Shown here in pieces: positions 1-6,158 of a stretch of DNA of 7,191 bases. This DNA is from Puniceicoccales bacterium (GTDB lineage Bacteria > Verrucomicrobiota > Verrucomicrobiia > Opitutales > UBA953): NCBI GenBank assembly GCA_031289285.1, contig JAITPT010000183.1, positions 1-7,191 on the forward strand. The letters are read 5' to 3'. The notes under the pieces are model-generated. The model did no database searches. It was not told the DNA's origin and was given only the letters and a program-made list of their open reading frames with translations. The position numbers and the translations under genes were made by a program. How positions within the stretch are numbered: position 1 is the first letter of the stretch; each line of letters begins with the position of its first letter.

Positions 1-1514
1 AGGGGGGCGAGTTTGCGGTCTTTGAGGCCCGCGCCGTAGATGACGACCTCGACGGGGCTGAGGGTGTGGCGCGTGTGCGGGCTGTTTTCTTCGGGTTCCC
101 ACATTTGGTCGGAGTTGCCGTGGTCGGCGCAAACAAGGGCGTTGCCGCCGACTTGGTCGAGCGCGGCGAGGAGTTCGCCGAGTCCTTTGTCAACCGCCTC
201 GCAGGCTTTGATGACGGCGGGCAGCGAGCCAGTGTGCCCAACCATGTCGGGGTTGGCGTAGTTGATGACGATGAGGCTGTATTTGCCGCTGAGGATGGCG
301 GCTTTGGCGGCTTCGGTGACGCCCGCGCAGCTCATCTCGGGTTTGAGGTCGTAGGTGGCGACGTCTTTGGGCGAGGGGATGACGGCGCGGTCTTCCAGCG
401 GGAAGGGTTCGTCGCGGTAGTCGTTGAAGAAAAAGGTGACGTGCGGATACTTCTCGGTCTCGGCGGTGCGGAACTGGGCGAGGCCTTGTTTGGAAACCCA
501 TTCGCCGAGGATGTTCACCATTTTCGGGGGTTTGCGGAAGAGGATGTTGGGACAAAGGCCCTTCTGGTAATCCGTCAGTGTCGAGTAAAAAATGTCGAGT
601 TTTTTCGGGCGGGTGAAGGCGTGGACGACGGCGCCTTCTTTGCTCTTTTCAACAAGCTCGGAGATGTCGTCGAAGATGAAACAGCGGGTGATTTCGCGCG
701 GGCGGTCGCCGCGAAAGTTGAAGAAGATGACGCTGTCGCCGTCGCCGATGACGGCCACGGGTTTGCCGTTGGCGGTGATGCGCGTGGGCAAGACAAACTC
801 GTCGCCCTTGCGCGAGCTGTCGAGGGGGTTGTCGTAGTAGGTTTGGACGGCGGCTTCGGCGGAGGGGGCTTCGAGGGCGGGGCCACCGGTGAGGGCGTCG
901 TAGGCTTTTTGGACGCGGCTGAAACGGTTGTCGCGGTCCATCGCCCAGAAACGTCCGGCGACGCTGGCGATTTTGCCGACGCCGATTTCGGTGAGTTGTT
1001 TTTCGATTTGGCGGATGAAGCCGAGGCCGCTTGTGGGCGGGCTGTCGCGCCCGTCGGTGAAGGCGTGGACAAAGATTTTGTCGGCGGGCAGCTCGGCCTT
1101 TGCGAAGCGCAGCAGGGCGTAGAGGTGCGAAAGCTCGGAGTGGACGCCAGCGGCGGAGGCGAGGCCGAAGAGGTGAAGTTGGCCGCCGGACTTTTTGGCG
1201 AAGTCAATCGCGGCGCGGAAGTCGGGGTTGTCTTTGAACGCGGGGTCGGCGAGGCCTTTGTTGAGGCGGAGGATTTCTTGGTCAACGATGCGCCCGGCAC
1301 CGATGTTCTGGTGGCCGACTTCGGAGTTGCCCATGACGCCTTCGGGGAGGCCGACATCGGGGCCGTGGGCGGCGATTTCTGTGCGGGGCCATTCGGCGGA
1401 GAGTTTGTGCGAGACAGGGATGTCTGCGAGTTTGACGGCGTTGAATTTGTCGTGGGCGGAATTGTGGTTTTCGCCCCAGCCGTCGCGGATGATGAGAACA
1501 GTGGGTTTTGCCAT
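1..1514 (-). CDS. gpmI: 2,3-bisphosphoglycerate-independent phosphoglycerate mutase, C-terminal end outside window
   Basis: This enzyme interconverts 3-phosphoglycerate and 2-phosphoglycerate in cytoplasmic glycolysis and gluconeogenesis, using two metal ions and a phosphoserine intermediate. Reading from ATG at 1514, 504 codons are present and the frame runs off the window start without a stop; the family is usually about 510-550 residues, so only a short tail is missing. Family residues are all in place: Asp11 in RDGWG, nucleophile Ser64 in GVMGNSEVGH, His125, Arg156-Asp157 in DGRDSPP, Arg188 and Arg194, Arg268 and Arg271 in NFRGDRPRE, a candidate Lys355, Asp423 and His427 in NPDMVGH, Asp464-His465 in ADHGN, and His483 in PHTRHT. 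Arg10 stands where Leu is more usual before DGWG. The start fits the family N-terminus (MAKPTVLIIRDGWG); no Shine-Dalgarno sequence precedes it. It is transcribed divergently from the beta-helix gene. The identification is secure. Confidence 0.96.
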   Translation of the reverse strand, partial: MAKPTVLIIRDGWGENHNSAHDKFNAVKLADIPVSHKLSAEWPRTEIAAHGPDVGLPEGVMGNSEVGHQNIGAGRIVDQEILRLNKGLADPAFKDNPDFRAAIDFAKKSGGQLHLFGLASAAGVHSELSHLYALLRFAKAELPADKIFVHAFTDGRDSPPTSGLGFIRQIEKQLTEIGVGKIASVAGRFWAMDRDNRFSRVQKAYDALTGGPALEAPSAEAAVQTYYDNPLDSSRKGDEFVLPTRITANGKPVAVIGDGDSVIFFNFRGDRPREITRCFIFDDISELVEKSKEGAVVHAFTRPKKLDIFYSTLTDYQKGLCPNILFRKPPKMVNILGEWVSKQGLAQFRTAETEKYPHVTFFFNDYRDEPFPLEDRAVIPSPKDVATYDLKPEMSCAGVTEAAKAAILSGKYSLIVINYANPDMVGHTGSLPAVIKACEAVDKGLGELLAALDQVGGNALVCADHGNSDQMWEPEENSPHTRHTLSPVEVVIYGAGLKDRKLAP

Positions 1515-1672
1515 GATGTAGTATGTGGAACGCAACGGAGTGTGCGCTTTACCCCGCCAAGGGCAAAGGGAAAGTTGCGCAGCGAACGGAGGGGCAGGGC
1601 GGGCGCGGCGGTGGAGTGCAGCGGTGTTCAAACTTGCTCCCGCTCGGGCGCGGGCGTTTTCTGCGGCAACTT
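1515..1672. promoter_or_regulatory. Divergent intergenic region between gpmI and the beta-helix gene
   Basis: This 158-base gap must carry the promoters for both outward-facing genes. No convincing -35/-10 pair can be read on either strand. The only visible structure is a short hairpin, CCCGC at 1639-1643 pairing with GCGGG at 1650-1654, a few bases before the plus-strand start. Neither start codon has a purine-rich Shine-Dalgarno stretch at the usual distance. The regulatory role is inferred from position only. Confidence 0.35.
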
Positions 1673-4153
1673 ATGTTTCTCAAAAAACTACTCCTCCTGC
1701 CAACCGCCGCGCTTGCCACCTGCCTCCTCGCCGTCTGTGCGCTGGCTTCTTCGCGTCAGATTCTGATTCCTGCAGCCCCCGGCGACAAACCCAGCACCGC
1801 AAAAAAGGCTGGCAGTAGCCACTCGCCGAGCACGCTCGCCGTCGCGCTCAGCGATGCCGACGGTTTTCGCCAAAAGGGGGACAACGCCATAGTCGCTCTT
1901 CACAAAGGCACCTATTACCTCTCCGGCCCCATCACCCTCAGCCCCGCTGACTCGCCCGACGGCAGCCTGATCCTCGGTGCCGTCGGTGCCAACGGCACCA
2001 ACAGAATTGACCCGCTCAAACACGGCGTCGTCTTCAGCGGTGGCCGCCCGCTCCGTCTCGATTGGCAACCCGCCGCCGGAAAAGCAGGCGTCTTCCAAGC
2101 CGTCGTTCCCGATGACGTGAAGTATTTCGACCAACTTTTTGTGAACGACGAGCCGCAAATCCTCGCCCGTTTCCCCAACTTCGACCCCGCCGCCAAACAC
2201 TTCAACGGCACCTCCGCCGACGCCACCTCGCCCGCCCGCGTCGCCCGCTGGCGAGACCCCGCGGGCGCGTTTGTCCACGCCCTCCACCGTGCCCACTGGG
2301 GCGACTTCCACTACCGCGTCCTCGGCAAAAACGCCGACGGCAAAACGCTGCATCTCGAAGGCGGTTGGCAAAACAACCGCCCCGAAGCCGGCCCGCACAA
2401 CTCGCTACGTTTCGTCGAGGGCGTCTTCGAGGAGCTTGACGCGCCCCGCGAGTGGTTCTTCGACAACAAAACGCGCACCCTCTACTACTACCCGCCCGCA
2501 GCCCTCGACCTCGCCGCCGCCACCATCGTCGTCCCGCAGCTTGAGACCCTCGTGCGCATCGTGGGCACGGCGGGCAAACCCGTCCGCAACGTCTCCCTGC
2601 GCGGCATCGTTTTCAAACACACCCTGCGCACATTCATGAAAACCAACGAGCCGCTCCAACGCGGCGATTGGCGCGTCTGGCGCGGCGGCGCGGTCGTTTT
2701 TGAAAACGCCGAAGACTGCGAAGTTTCCGACTGCGCCTTCGACGGCGTCGGCGGCAACGCCGTCCTCGTCAACAACCGCAACCGGCGCGTCGGCGTCGCC
2801 CGCTGCCTCGTGCGCGACGCAGGCGCGAGCGGTGTCCTCTTCCTTGGCGACCCCGCTGCCGCCCGCTCCGCGCTTTTCCACTACGGCAAAACGCTGCCGC
2901 CCGAAAAACTCGACACCACCCCCGGCCCCATCGGCGACAACTTTCCCCAAGACTGCTACGTGCGCGACTCGCTTTTCCTGCGCGTCGGGCGCGTCGAAAA
3001 ACAGACGGCGGGTGTCAACATAGACCTCTCCAAAAACATCACCGTCGAGCATTGCACCATCGCCAGCGTCCCGCGTGCCGGCATCAACATCGGCGCGGGC
3101 ACATGGGGCGGCCACACCATCCGCGACAGCGACATCTTCGACACCGTGCGCGAGACCGGCGACCACGGCTCCTTCAACTCTTGGGGACGTGACCGTTTCT
3201 GGCGTCCCGACATCCGCGCCACCGACGCCGTCGTCGCCGCCCGTCCGGGCATTCAGTTTTGGGACGCCGCCACGCCGACCCTCCTCCTCCACAACCGCTG
3301 GCGTTGCGACCACGGCTGGGACATTGACCTCGATGACGGCTCTACCAACTACATCATCCGCGACAACCTCTGCCTCAACGGCGGCATCAAGCTACGCGAG
3401 GGTTACGGGCGCGTCGTCGAGAACAACATCGTCGTGAACAACTCGTTTCACCCGCACGTCTGGTATCGCGACAGTGGCGACATCGTGCGGCGCAACATTT
3501 TTTTCCGACGCTACGCGCCAATCGCGATGCGTGCGCCCACTTGGGGCAAGGAGGTGGACGCCAATTTCCTGCACGACCCCAAAGCCGCATCTGGTGTGAC
3601 GCGCCCCGCCGACGAGCTTCGCCGCCAAAGCCGTCAAGACGAAAAATCGCTTTCGGGCAACGCGCTTTTCGCTGCTCCTGCTGCGGGTGATTACCGAGTC
3701 GCCGCTGGTTCGCCTGCCGAAAAAGTCGGCTTCAAAAACTTTGCGATGGACGACTTCGGAGTCAGTGCGCCTTGGCTCCGCGCCCTCGCGCCCAAGGTGA
3801 AGTTGCCTGCCGTAGCGGGTGGCGCGACGGCGGGTGGTGCGACGGCGGCGAAGTCTGTTCGCGACGGTGCGGTGCTTGTGTGGCGTGGTGCGCAGTTGAA
3901 AAACATTGTTGGGCTTGGCGAGGTTTCTGCGGCGGGCTTACCGGAGGAGACGGGTGTCTTCGTCGTGAGCGACGCGGAAAAAAGTGTCTTTCTGAAAAGT
4001 TATGGAGTCCGCGACGGCGACGTGCTTATCGGCTGGGGCAAAACGCCAGTGTCGGATTTGCGCACCTTGCGCGAGGCCGCCCAGCGCGACCCCGCCCCAG
4101 CCGTCTTAAAAGTCTGGCGCAACCAACAACCCGCCGAGCTAAAACAACGGTAA
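1673..4153 (+). CDS. Secreted right-handed parallel beta-helix protein with C-terminal PDZ-like domain (GH141-like)
   Basis: This is an 826-residue exported protein, probably a carbohydrate-active enzyme. Residues 1-25 form a signal peptide: Lys4-Lys5, a hydrophobic core, and ALA at 23-25 before Ser26. I chose this ATG because the open frame reaches back to 1523 but adds 50 low-complexity residues in front of the signal. Residues 150-170 (YFDQLFVNDEPQILARFPN) and 228-275 (LEGGWQNNR, EWFFDNKTRTLYYYPP) resemble the N-terminal region of GH141-type and related beta-helix proteins. Residues about 305-625 have beta-helix coil patterns with short V/I/C-rich strands, and DHGSFNSWGRDRFW at 497-510 resembles a conserved active-site-side motif. 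After an Ala/Gly/Thr linker (about 714-728), residues 735-822 look like a PDZ domain, including GVRDGDVLIGWGKTPV. Substrate is unknown; GH141 members act on fucosylated pectin or xylan. The fold is confident and the family tentative. It precedes a secreted oxidoreductase gene by 270 bases. Confidence 0.85.
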   Translation: MFLKKLLLLPTAALATCLLAVCALASSRQILIPAAPGDKPSTAKKAGSSHSPSTLAVALSDADGFRQKGDNAIVALHKGTYYLSGPITLSPADSPDGSLILGAVGANGTNRIDPLKHGVVFSGGRPLRLDWQPAAGKAGVFQAVVPDDVKYFDQLFVNDEPQILARFPNFDPAAKHFNGTSADATSPARVARWRDPAGAFVHALHRAHWGDFHYRVLGKNADGKTLHLEGGWQNNRPEAGPHNSLRFVEGVFEELDAPREWFFDNKTRTLYYYPPAALDLAAATIVVPQLETLVRIVGTAGKPVRNVSLRGIVFKHTLRTFMKTNEPLQRGDWRVWRGGAVVFENAEDCEVSDCAFDGVGGNAVLVNNRNRRVGVARCLVRDAGASGVLFLGDPAAARSALFHYGKTLPPEKLDTTPGPIGDNFPQDCYVRDSLFLRVGRVEKQTAGVNIDLSKNITVEHCTIASVPRAGINIGAGTWGGHTIRDSDIFDTVRETGDHGSFNSWGRDRFWRPDIRATDAVVAARPGIQFWDAATPTLLLHNRWRCDHGWDIDLDDGSTNYIIRDNLCLNGGIKLREGYGRVVENNIVVNNSFHPHVWYRDSGDIVRRNIFFRRYAPIAMRAPTWGKEVDANFLHDPKAASGVTRPADELRRQSRQDEKSLSGNALFAAPAAGDYRVAAGSPAEKVGFKNFAMDDFGVSAPWLRALAPKVKLPAVAGGATAGGATAAKSVRDGAVLVWRGAQLKNIVGLGEVSAAGLPEETGVFVVSDAEKSVFLKSYGVRDGDVLIGWGKTPVSDLRTLREAAQRDPAPAVLKVWRNQQPAELKQR
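3815..3844 (+). repeat. 15-base tandem duplication in the interdomain linker
   Basis: GCGGGTGGCGCGACG at 3815-3829 is followed directly by GCGGGTGGTGCGACG at 3830-3844, differing at one base. It keeps frame and encodes AGGAT twice, in the flexible linker between the beta-helix region and the PDZ-like domain. The likely origin is a local slippage duplication. Confidence 0.8.
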
Positions 4154-4198
4154 AAACAAACGAAAAAACAAAAAACTAATTTCACCGGAACGTTTTTT

Positions 4199-4284
4199 AG
4201 ACAGGATGACAGGATTAACAGGATTAACAAAATCGCCTTCTGAGAATACTCTCAAATCATCCTGTCCATCCTGTCATCCTGTCT
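4199..4284. repeat. Long imperfect inverted repeat built of CAGGAT units
   Basis: The left arm at 4199-4224 begins AGACAGGATGACAGGAT. The reverse complement of the right arm at 4259-4284 begins with the same 17 bases, and the arms match at 24 of 26 positions, around a 34-base loop. Each arm contains three spaced copies of ACAGGAT with 1-2 base spacers, so there is direct repetition inside an inverted repeat. A T-run (4193-4198) and an A-run (4286-4292) flank it and could extend the stem. No T-run follows the 3' arm on either strand, so a standard intrinsic terminator is unlikely. CAGGATTAACAGGATT-type repeats are, to my recollection, dispersed in many environmental bacterial genomes, so this is probably a mobile or REP-like repeat in the gap between the two plus-strand genes. 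Confidence 0.85.
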
Positions 4285-4390
4285 CAAAAAAACCATCCGT
4301 GGTTTCAAAACCGTTTTCTCCGCCCGCCGCTGGAACATTTCCCGCGCAGGTTCGTCCAACGCTACTTCACTCACACTTACACTCACGCAT

Positions 4391-4421
4391 CCGACATCCA
4401 ACTCCCGACTTCTGACATCCG
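4391..4421 (+). repeat. Degenerate 7-base tandem repeat directly upstream of a start codon
   Basis: Four copies of a 7-mer run in register: CCGACAT, CCAACTC, CCGACTT and CTGACAT, then a partial CCG. The run ends two bases before the ATG of the oxidoreductase gene, so it occupies the whole position where a ribosome binding site would be expected. No Shine-Dalgarno sequence is present. The preceding stretch (4365-4388) is a further C/A/T simple sequence with repeated CACTCAC. A role in translation or promoter spacing is conceivable but not shown. Confidence 0.65.
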
Positions 4422-4423
4422 TT

Positions 4424-5845
4424 ATGCAACACACCACTCCACTCCCGCGAGCTACTCGCGCTAACGCAGCCGCGCTCCCGCGCCGCTCTTTTCTCAAAAC
4501 CGTGCTTGCCGCCGCTGCTGCGCCCTGGCTTGTCCCCGCTGGCGTTATCCGCGCTCAAGACGGCAAACCTGTGCCCTCGGGGCGCACCACGTTTGGCCTC
4601 ATCGGTTGCGGCAACATGGGGCCAGAAGGCATGAAAAATGTCCTGAACGACAAGACCGCGCAGGTCATCGGCACCTGCGATGTTTTCCGCAACCGCGCCA
4701 ACCGCTGGCGCGACAATGTTGACAAACACTACAAGGCCAAAGGTTGCACCGCCTACTACGACTTCCGCGAGCTGCTCGCCCGCAAAGACCTCGACTGCGT
4801 CGAAATCGCCACTGGCGACTATTGGCACATTCCGCTCGCGCTCGCCGCCATTCGCGCTGGCAAAGACACCTACGTCGAAAAACCTCTCGGCGTCTCGCTC
4901 GAATGGGCGAAGGTGCTCCGCGACGAAATCGTCAAGCGTAAAGCGGTTTTTCAATTTGGCACATGGCAACGCTCGCGCACACATTTCCGCCGCGCCTGCG
5001 AGCTCGTCCGCGACGGTGCTATCGGCAAAGTTTCTCGCGTAGATGCGTGGAGCTACGGTCTCGCCAGCGACGGCGGCGGCATCTTCAACCCGCGAAGCCA
5101 CGTCCGCAAACTCCACCTCGCGAAGCCCGCCGACAAAGTCCCCGCCGACCTCAACTACGACCTCTGGCTCGGCCCCGCACCCCAGAAGGCTTACTCCAAC
5201 GCCCGCGTCTCCACGCTCGGCATCTACCACATCTACGACTACGCAATCGGCTACATCGGCGGCTGGGGCATTCACCCCGTTGACATCGCCCAGTGGGCAC
5301 TCGACGCCGACCTCGCGCCGCCTGTCTCTTACAAAGGCACAGGGCGTTTGCCCGACGCCGGCCTCTTCGACACCGTCGCCGCGTGGGACGTGCTTTGCAA
5401 ATACGAGAACGGCGTCGAGATGCGTTTTATGGACCACACCGCCGCCGCCCCTGTGGTGAAAAAATACCTGCCGCGTGTCGGCGACCATGGCACGACTTTT
5501 CACGGCGAGAAGGGCTGGATTTCGGTCAGCCGCTCTTCGGTGCAATCGAGCGATGCGGAGCTTGTCAAACGCTCGCGCCGCAAGCCCGCCGACGGCGAGA
5601 CGCATCTCTACGCCTCCGAGGGCAACAACCAGTGGCAAAACTTTATCGCCTGTGTGAAGAGCCGCAAACCGACCATCAACCCGATTCAAAGCGCGTTCAA
5701 CGGCGATGTCATTTGCCACCTCACCGACCTCGTTGTCCGCACTGGCCGCGAGCTAAAGTGGGATGCCAAAACCGAGACCATCGTCAACGACGCCGGTGCC
5801 AACGCCCTGCTCAACCGCCCCCTGCGCGAACCTTGGAAACTCTGA
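4424..5845 (+). CDS. Tat-exported Gfo/Idh/MocA-family oxidoreductase
   Basis: This 473-residue protein belongs to the Gfo/Idh/MocA family of NAD(P)-dependent sugar or inositol dehydrogenases. The N-terminus carries a twin-arginine signal: Arg20-Arg21-Ser-Phe-Leu-Lys, a hydrophobic Ala-rich stretch (27-42) and a likely cleavage site after IRA at 42-44. It is therefore probably exported folded with its cofactor, as in glucose-fructose oxidoreductase and many PVC and Bacteroidota homologues. The Rossmann motif GCGNMG is at 61-66. The family EKP motif is at 152-154 (YVEKPLG), with Lys153 the expected active-site lysine. GGWGIHPVDIAQW at 279-291 contains the family's C-terminal-domain H-x-x-D, His284 and Asp287. 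Length and motif spacing are normal and the frame is intact. Its neighbour, a secreted beta-helix protein, suggests oxidation of a sugar or glycan outside the cytoplasm; the substrate cannot be read. No Shine-Dalgarno sequence precedes the start. Confidence 0.92.
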   Translation: MQHTTPLPRATRANAAALPRRSFLKTVLAAAAAPWLVPAGVIRAQDGKPVPSGRTTFGLIGCGNMGPEGMKNVLNDKTAQVIGTCDVFRNRANRWRDNVDKHYKAKGCTAYYDFRELLARKDLDCVEIATGDYWHIPLALAAIRAGKDTYVEKPLGVSLEWAKVLRDEIVKRKAVFQFGTWQRSRTHFRRACELVRDGAIGKVSRVDAWSYGLASDGGGIFNPRSHVRKLHLAKPADKVPADLNYDLWLGPAPQKAYSNARVSTLGIYHIYDYAIGYIGGWGIHPVDIAQWALDADLAPPVSYKGTGRLPDAGLFDTVAAWDVLCKYENGVEMRFMDHTAAAPVVKKYLPRVGDHGTTFHGEKGWISVSRSSVQSSDAELVKRSRRKPADGETHLYASEGNNQWQNFIACVKSRKPTINPIQSAFNGDVICHLTDLVVRTGRELKWDAKTETIVNDAGANALLNRPLREPWKL

Positions 5846-6042
5846 GCCTAAAAAACGCCCGCATTACTGATAGTGCCGCAGGATGAACTACAGCCGTTTT
5901 GTCAGAACGCCCTGCTGGACGCATAGTGCGCAGGGCGAGTGTAGTGCAAGCCGCCGTCTTCTCAGTATGCACATCTCGCCCTTGCAGGGCTAAAAAACAA
6001 GAGGTCGTGATAATGGACATCAGCAATTGTCAATACTCGCGA
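5846..6042. other. Intergenic region holding a hairpin-rich dispersed repeat
   Basis: I find no convincing gene between the oxidoreductase stop and the IS-like end. Short open frames exist on both strands but consist almost wholly of the hairpin-forming repeat. On the minus strand, TTGACA at 6029-6034 reads into a TATCAC 15 bases later, a weak promoter-like pair just inside the IS-like terminal repeat. No T-tailed hairpin ends the oxidoreductase gene. Confidence 0.5.
5865..5991. repeat. Two diverged repeat copies forming competing hairpins
   Basis: Three hairpins can form. CGCCCTGC at 5908-5915 pairs with GCAGGGCG at 5930-5937. AGGGCGAG at 5932-5939 pairs with CTCGCCCT at 5975-5982. GCCCT at 5978-5982 pairs with AGGGC at 5986-5990. 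The first two share 5932-5937, and the second and third share 5978-5982, so they exclude each other. The stretch also looks like two diverged copies of one unit: ATAGTGCCGCAGG (from 5870) recurs as ATAGTGCGCAGG (from 5923), and GCCGTTTTGTCAG (5893-5905) recurs as GCCGTCTTCTCAG. It is most likely a dispersed non-coding repeat; no T-run makes it a terminator. Confidence 0.7.
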
Positions 6043-6065
6043 CCCACTCAAAACAGCGAGGAACC
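6043..6065 (-). repeat. Solitary IS-like terminal inverted repeat
   Basis: Read on the minus strand, this 23-base stretch begins GGTTCCTCGCTG and ends TTTTGAGTGGG. It matches the IS end at 7076-7098 at 21 of 23 positions in inverted orientation, and similarity stops at its edges. The outer end (GGTTCC) faces right, so the lost element would have run leftward, where only 40-50 unassigned bases remain before the hairpin repeat. No transposase C-terminus is encoded beside it, unlike the right copy, so it is more likely the left end of a related element. Confidence 0.65.
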
Positions 6066-6077
6066 CGAAATCTCTTT

Positions 6078-6158
6078 CTATTCTTTGGATTGAAAGATGT
6101 CGCGGGTGTTCGTTGATGGTGCGGACAGCAATCGGTATTGCGACGCGGAAGTTTTCAT
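6078..6158 (-). CDS. Tiny ORF with strong RBS, overlapping the upstream stop by ATGA
   Basis: A 26-residue frame starts at the ATG at 6158-6156 (MKTSASQYRLLSAPSTNTRD, then six more residues) and stops at TAG 6080-6078. Its start overlaps the TGA stop of the upstream AlbA_2-type remnant as ATGA. A perfect GGAGG (6169-6165) lies six bases before the ATG, the best ribosome binding site seen at any gene boundary here. This arrangement predicts translational coupling. The peptide is not recognised and lacks features, and it ends 12 bases before the IS-like end. It may be the surviving 5' end of a lost downstream gene, or a frameshifted start. Whether it is expressed is uncertain. Confidence 0.3.
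   Translation of the reverse strand: MKTSASQYRLLSAPSTNTRDIFQSKE

Noticed and set aside
1523..1672. A 50-residue N-terminal extension of the beta-helix protein
   Set aside because: The residues are low complexity and would bury a good signal peptide that begins at the ATG at 1673.
1673..1750. Lipoprotein signal on the beta-helix protein (Cys17 or Cys22)
   Set aside because: The residues before the cysteines (LAT and LAV) do not make a good lipobox, while ALA at 23-25 makes a normal signal peptidase I site.
66..1766. A 566-codon open frame on the plus strand opposite gpmI
   Set aside because: It lies antisense to a gene with every expected catalytic residue. Its Gly/Val/Asp/Ala-rich, repetitive composition is what GC-rich codon bias produces on the opposite strand.
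2405..3313. A 302-codon minus-strand open frame within the beta-helix gene
   Set aside because: It is low-complexity antisense translation of a well-supported coding region.
4154..4200. A possible intrinsic terminator after the beta-helix gene (AAAAAAC pairing with GTTTTTT)
   Set aside because: The stem would be almost purely A-T, with no GC-rich core and a long loop.
4367..5719. A 450-codon open frame on the minus strand opposite the oxidoreductase
   Set aside because: It is a shadow of a clear Gfo/Idh/MocA gene with Tat signal, GxGxxG and EKP motifs; the translated protein has no recognisable domain.
5811..6093. Short open frames on both strands across the hairpin repeat (71 and 64 codons)
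   Set aside because: They consist of the repeat itself, start at weak codons or without a ribosome binding site, and cross the IS-like end or the oxidoreductase 3' end.
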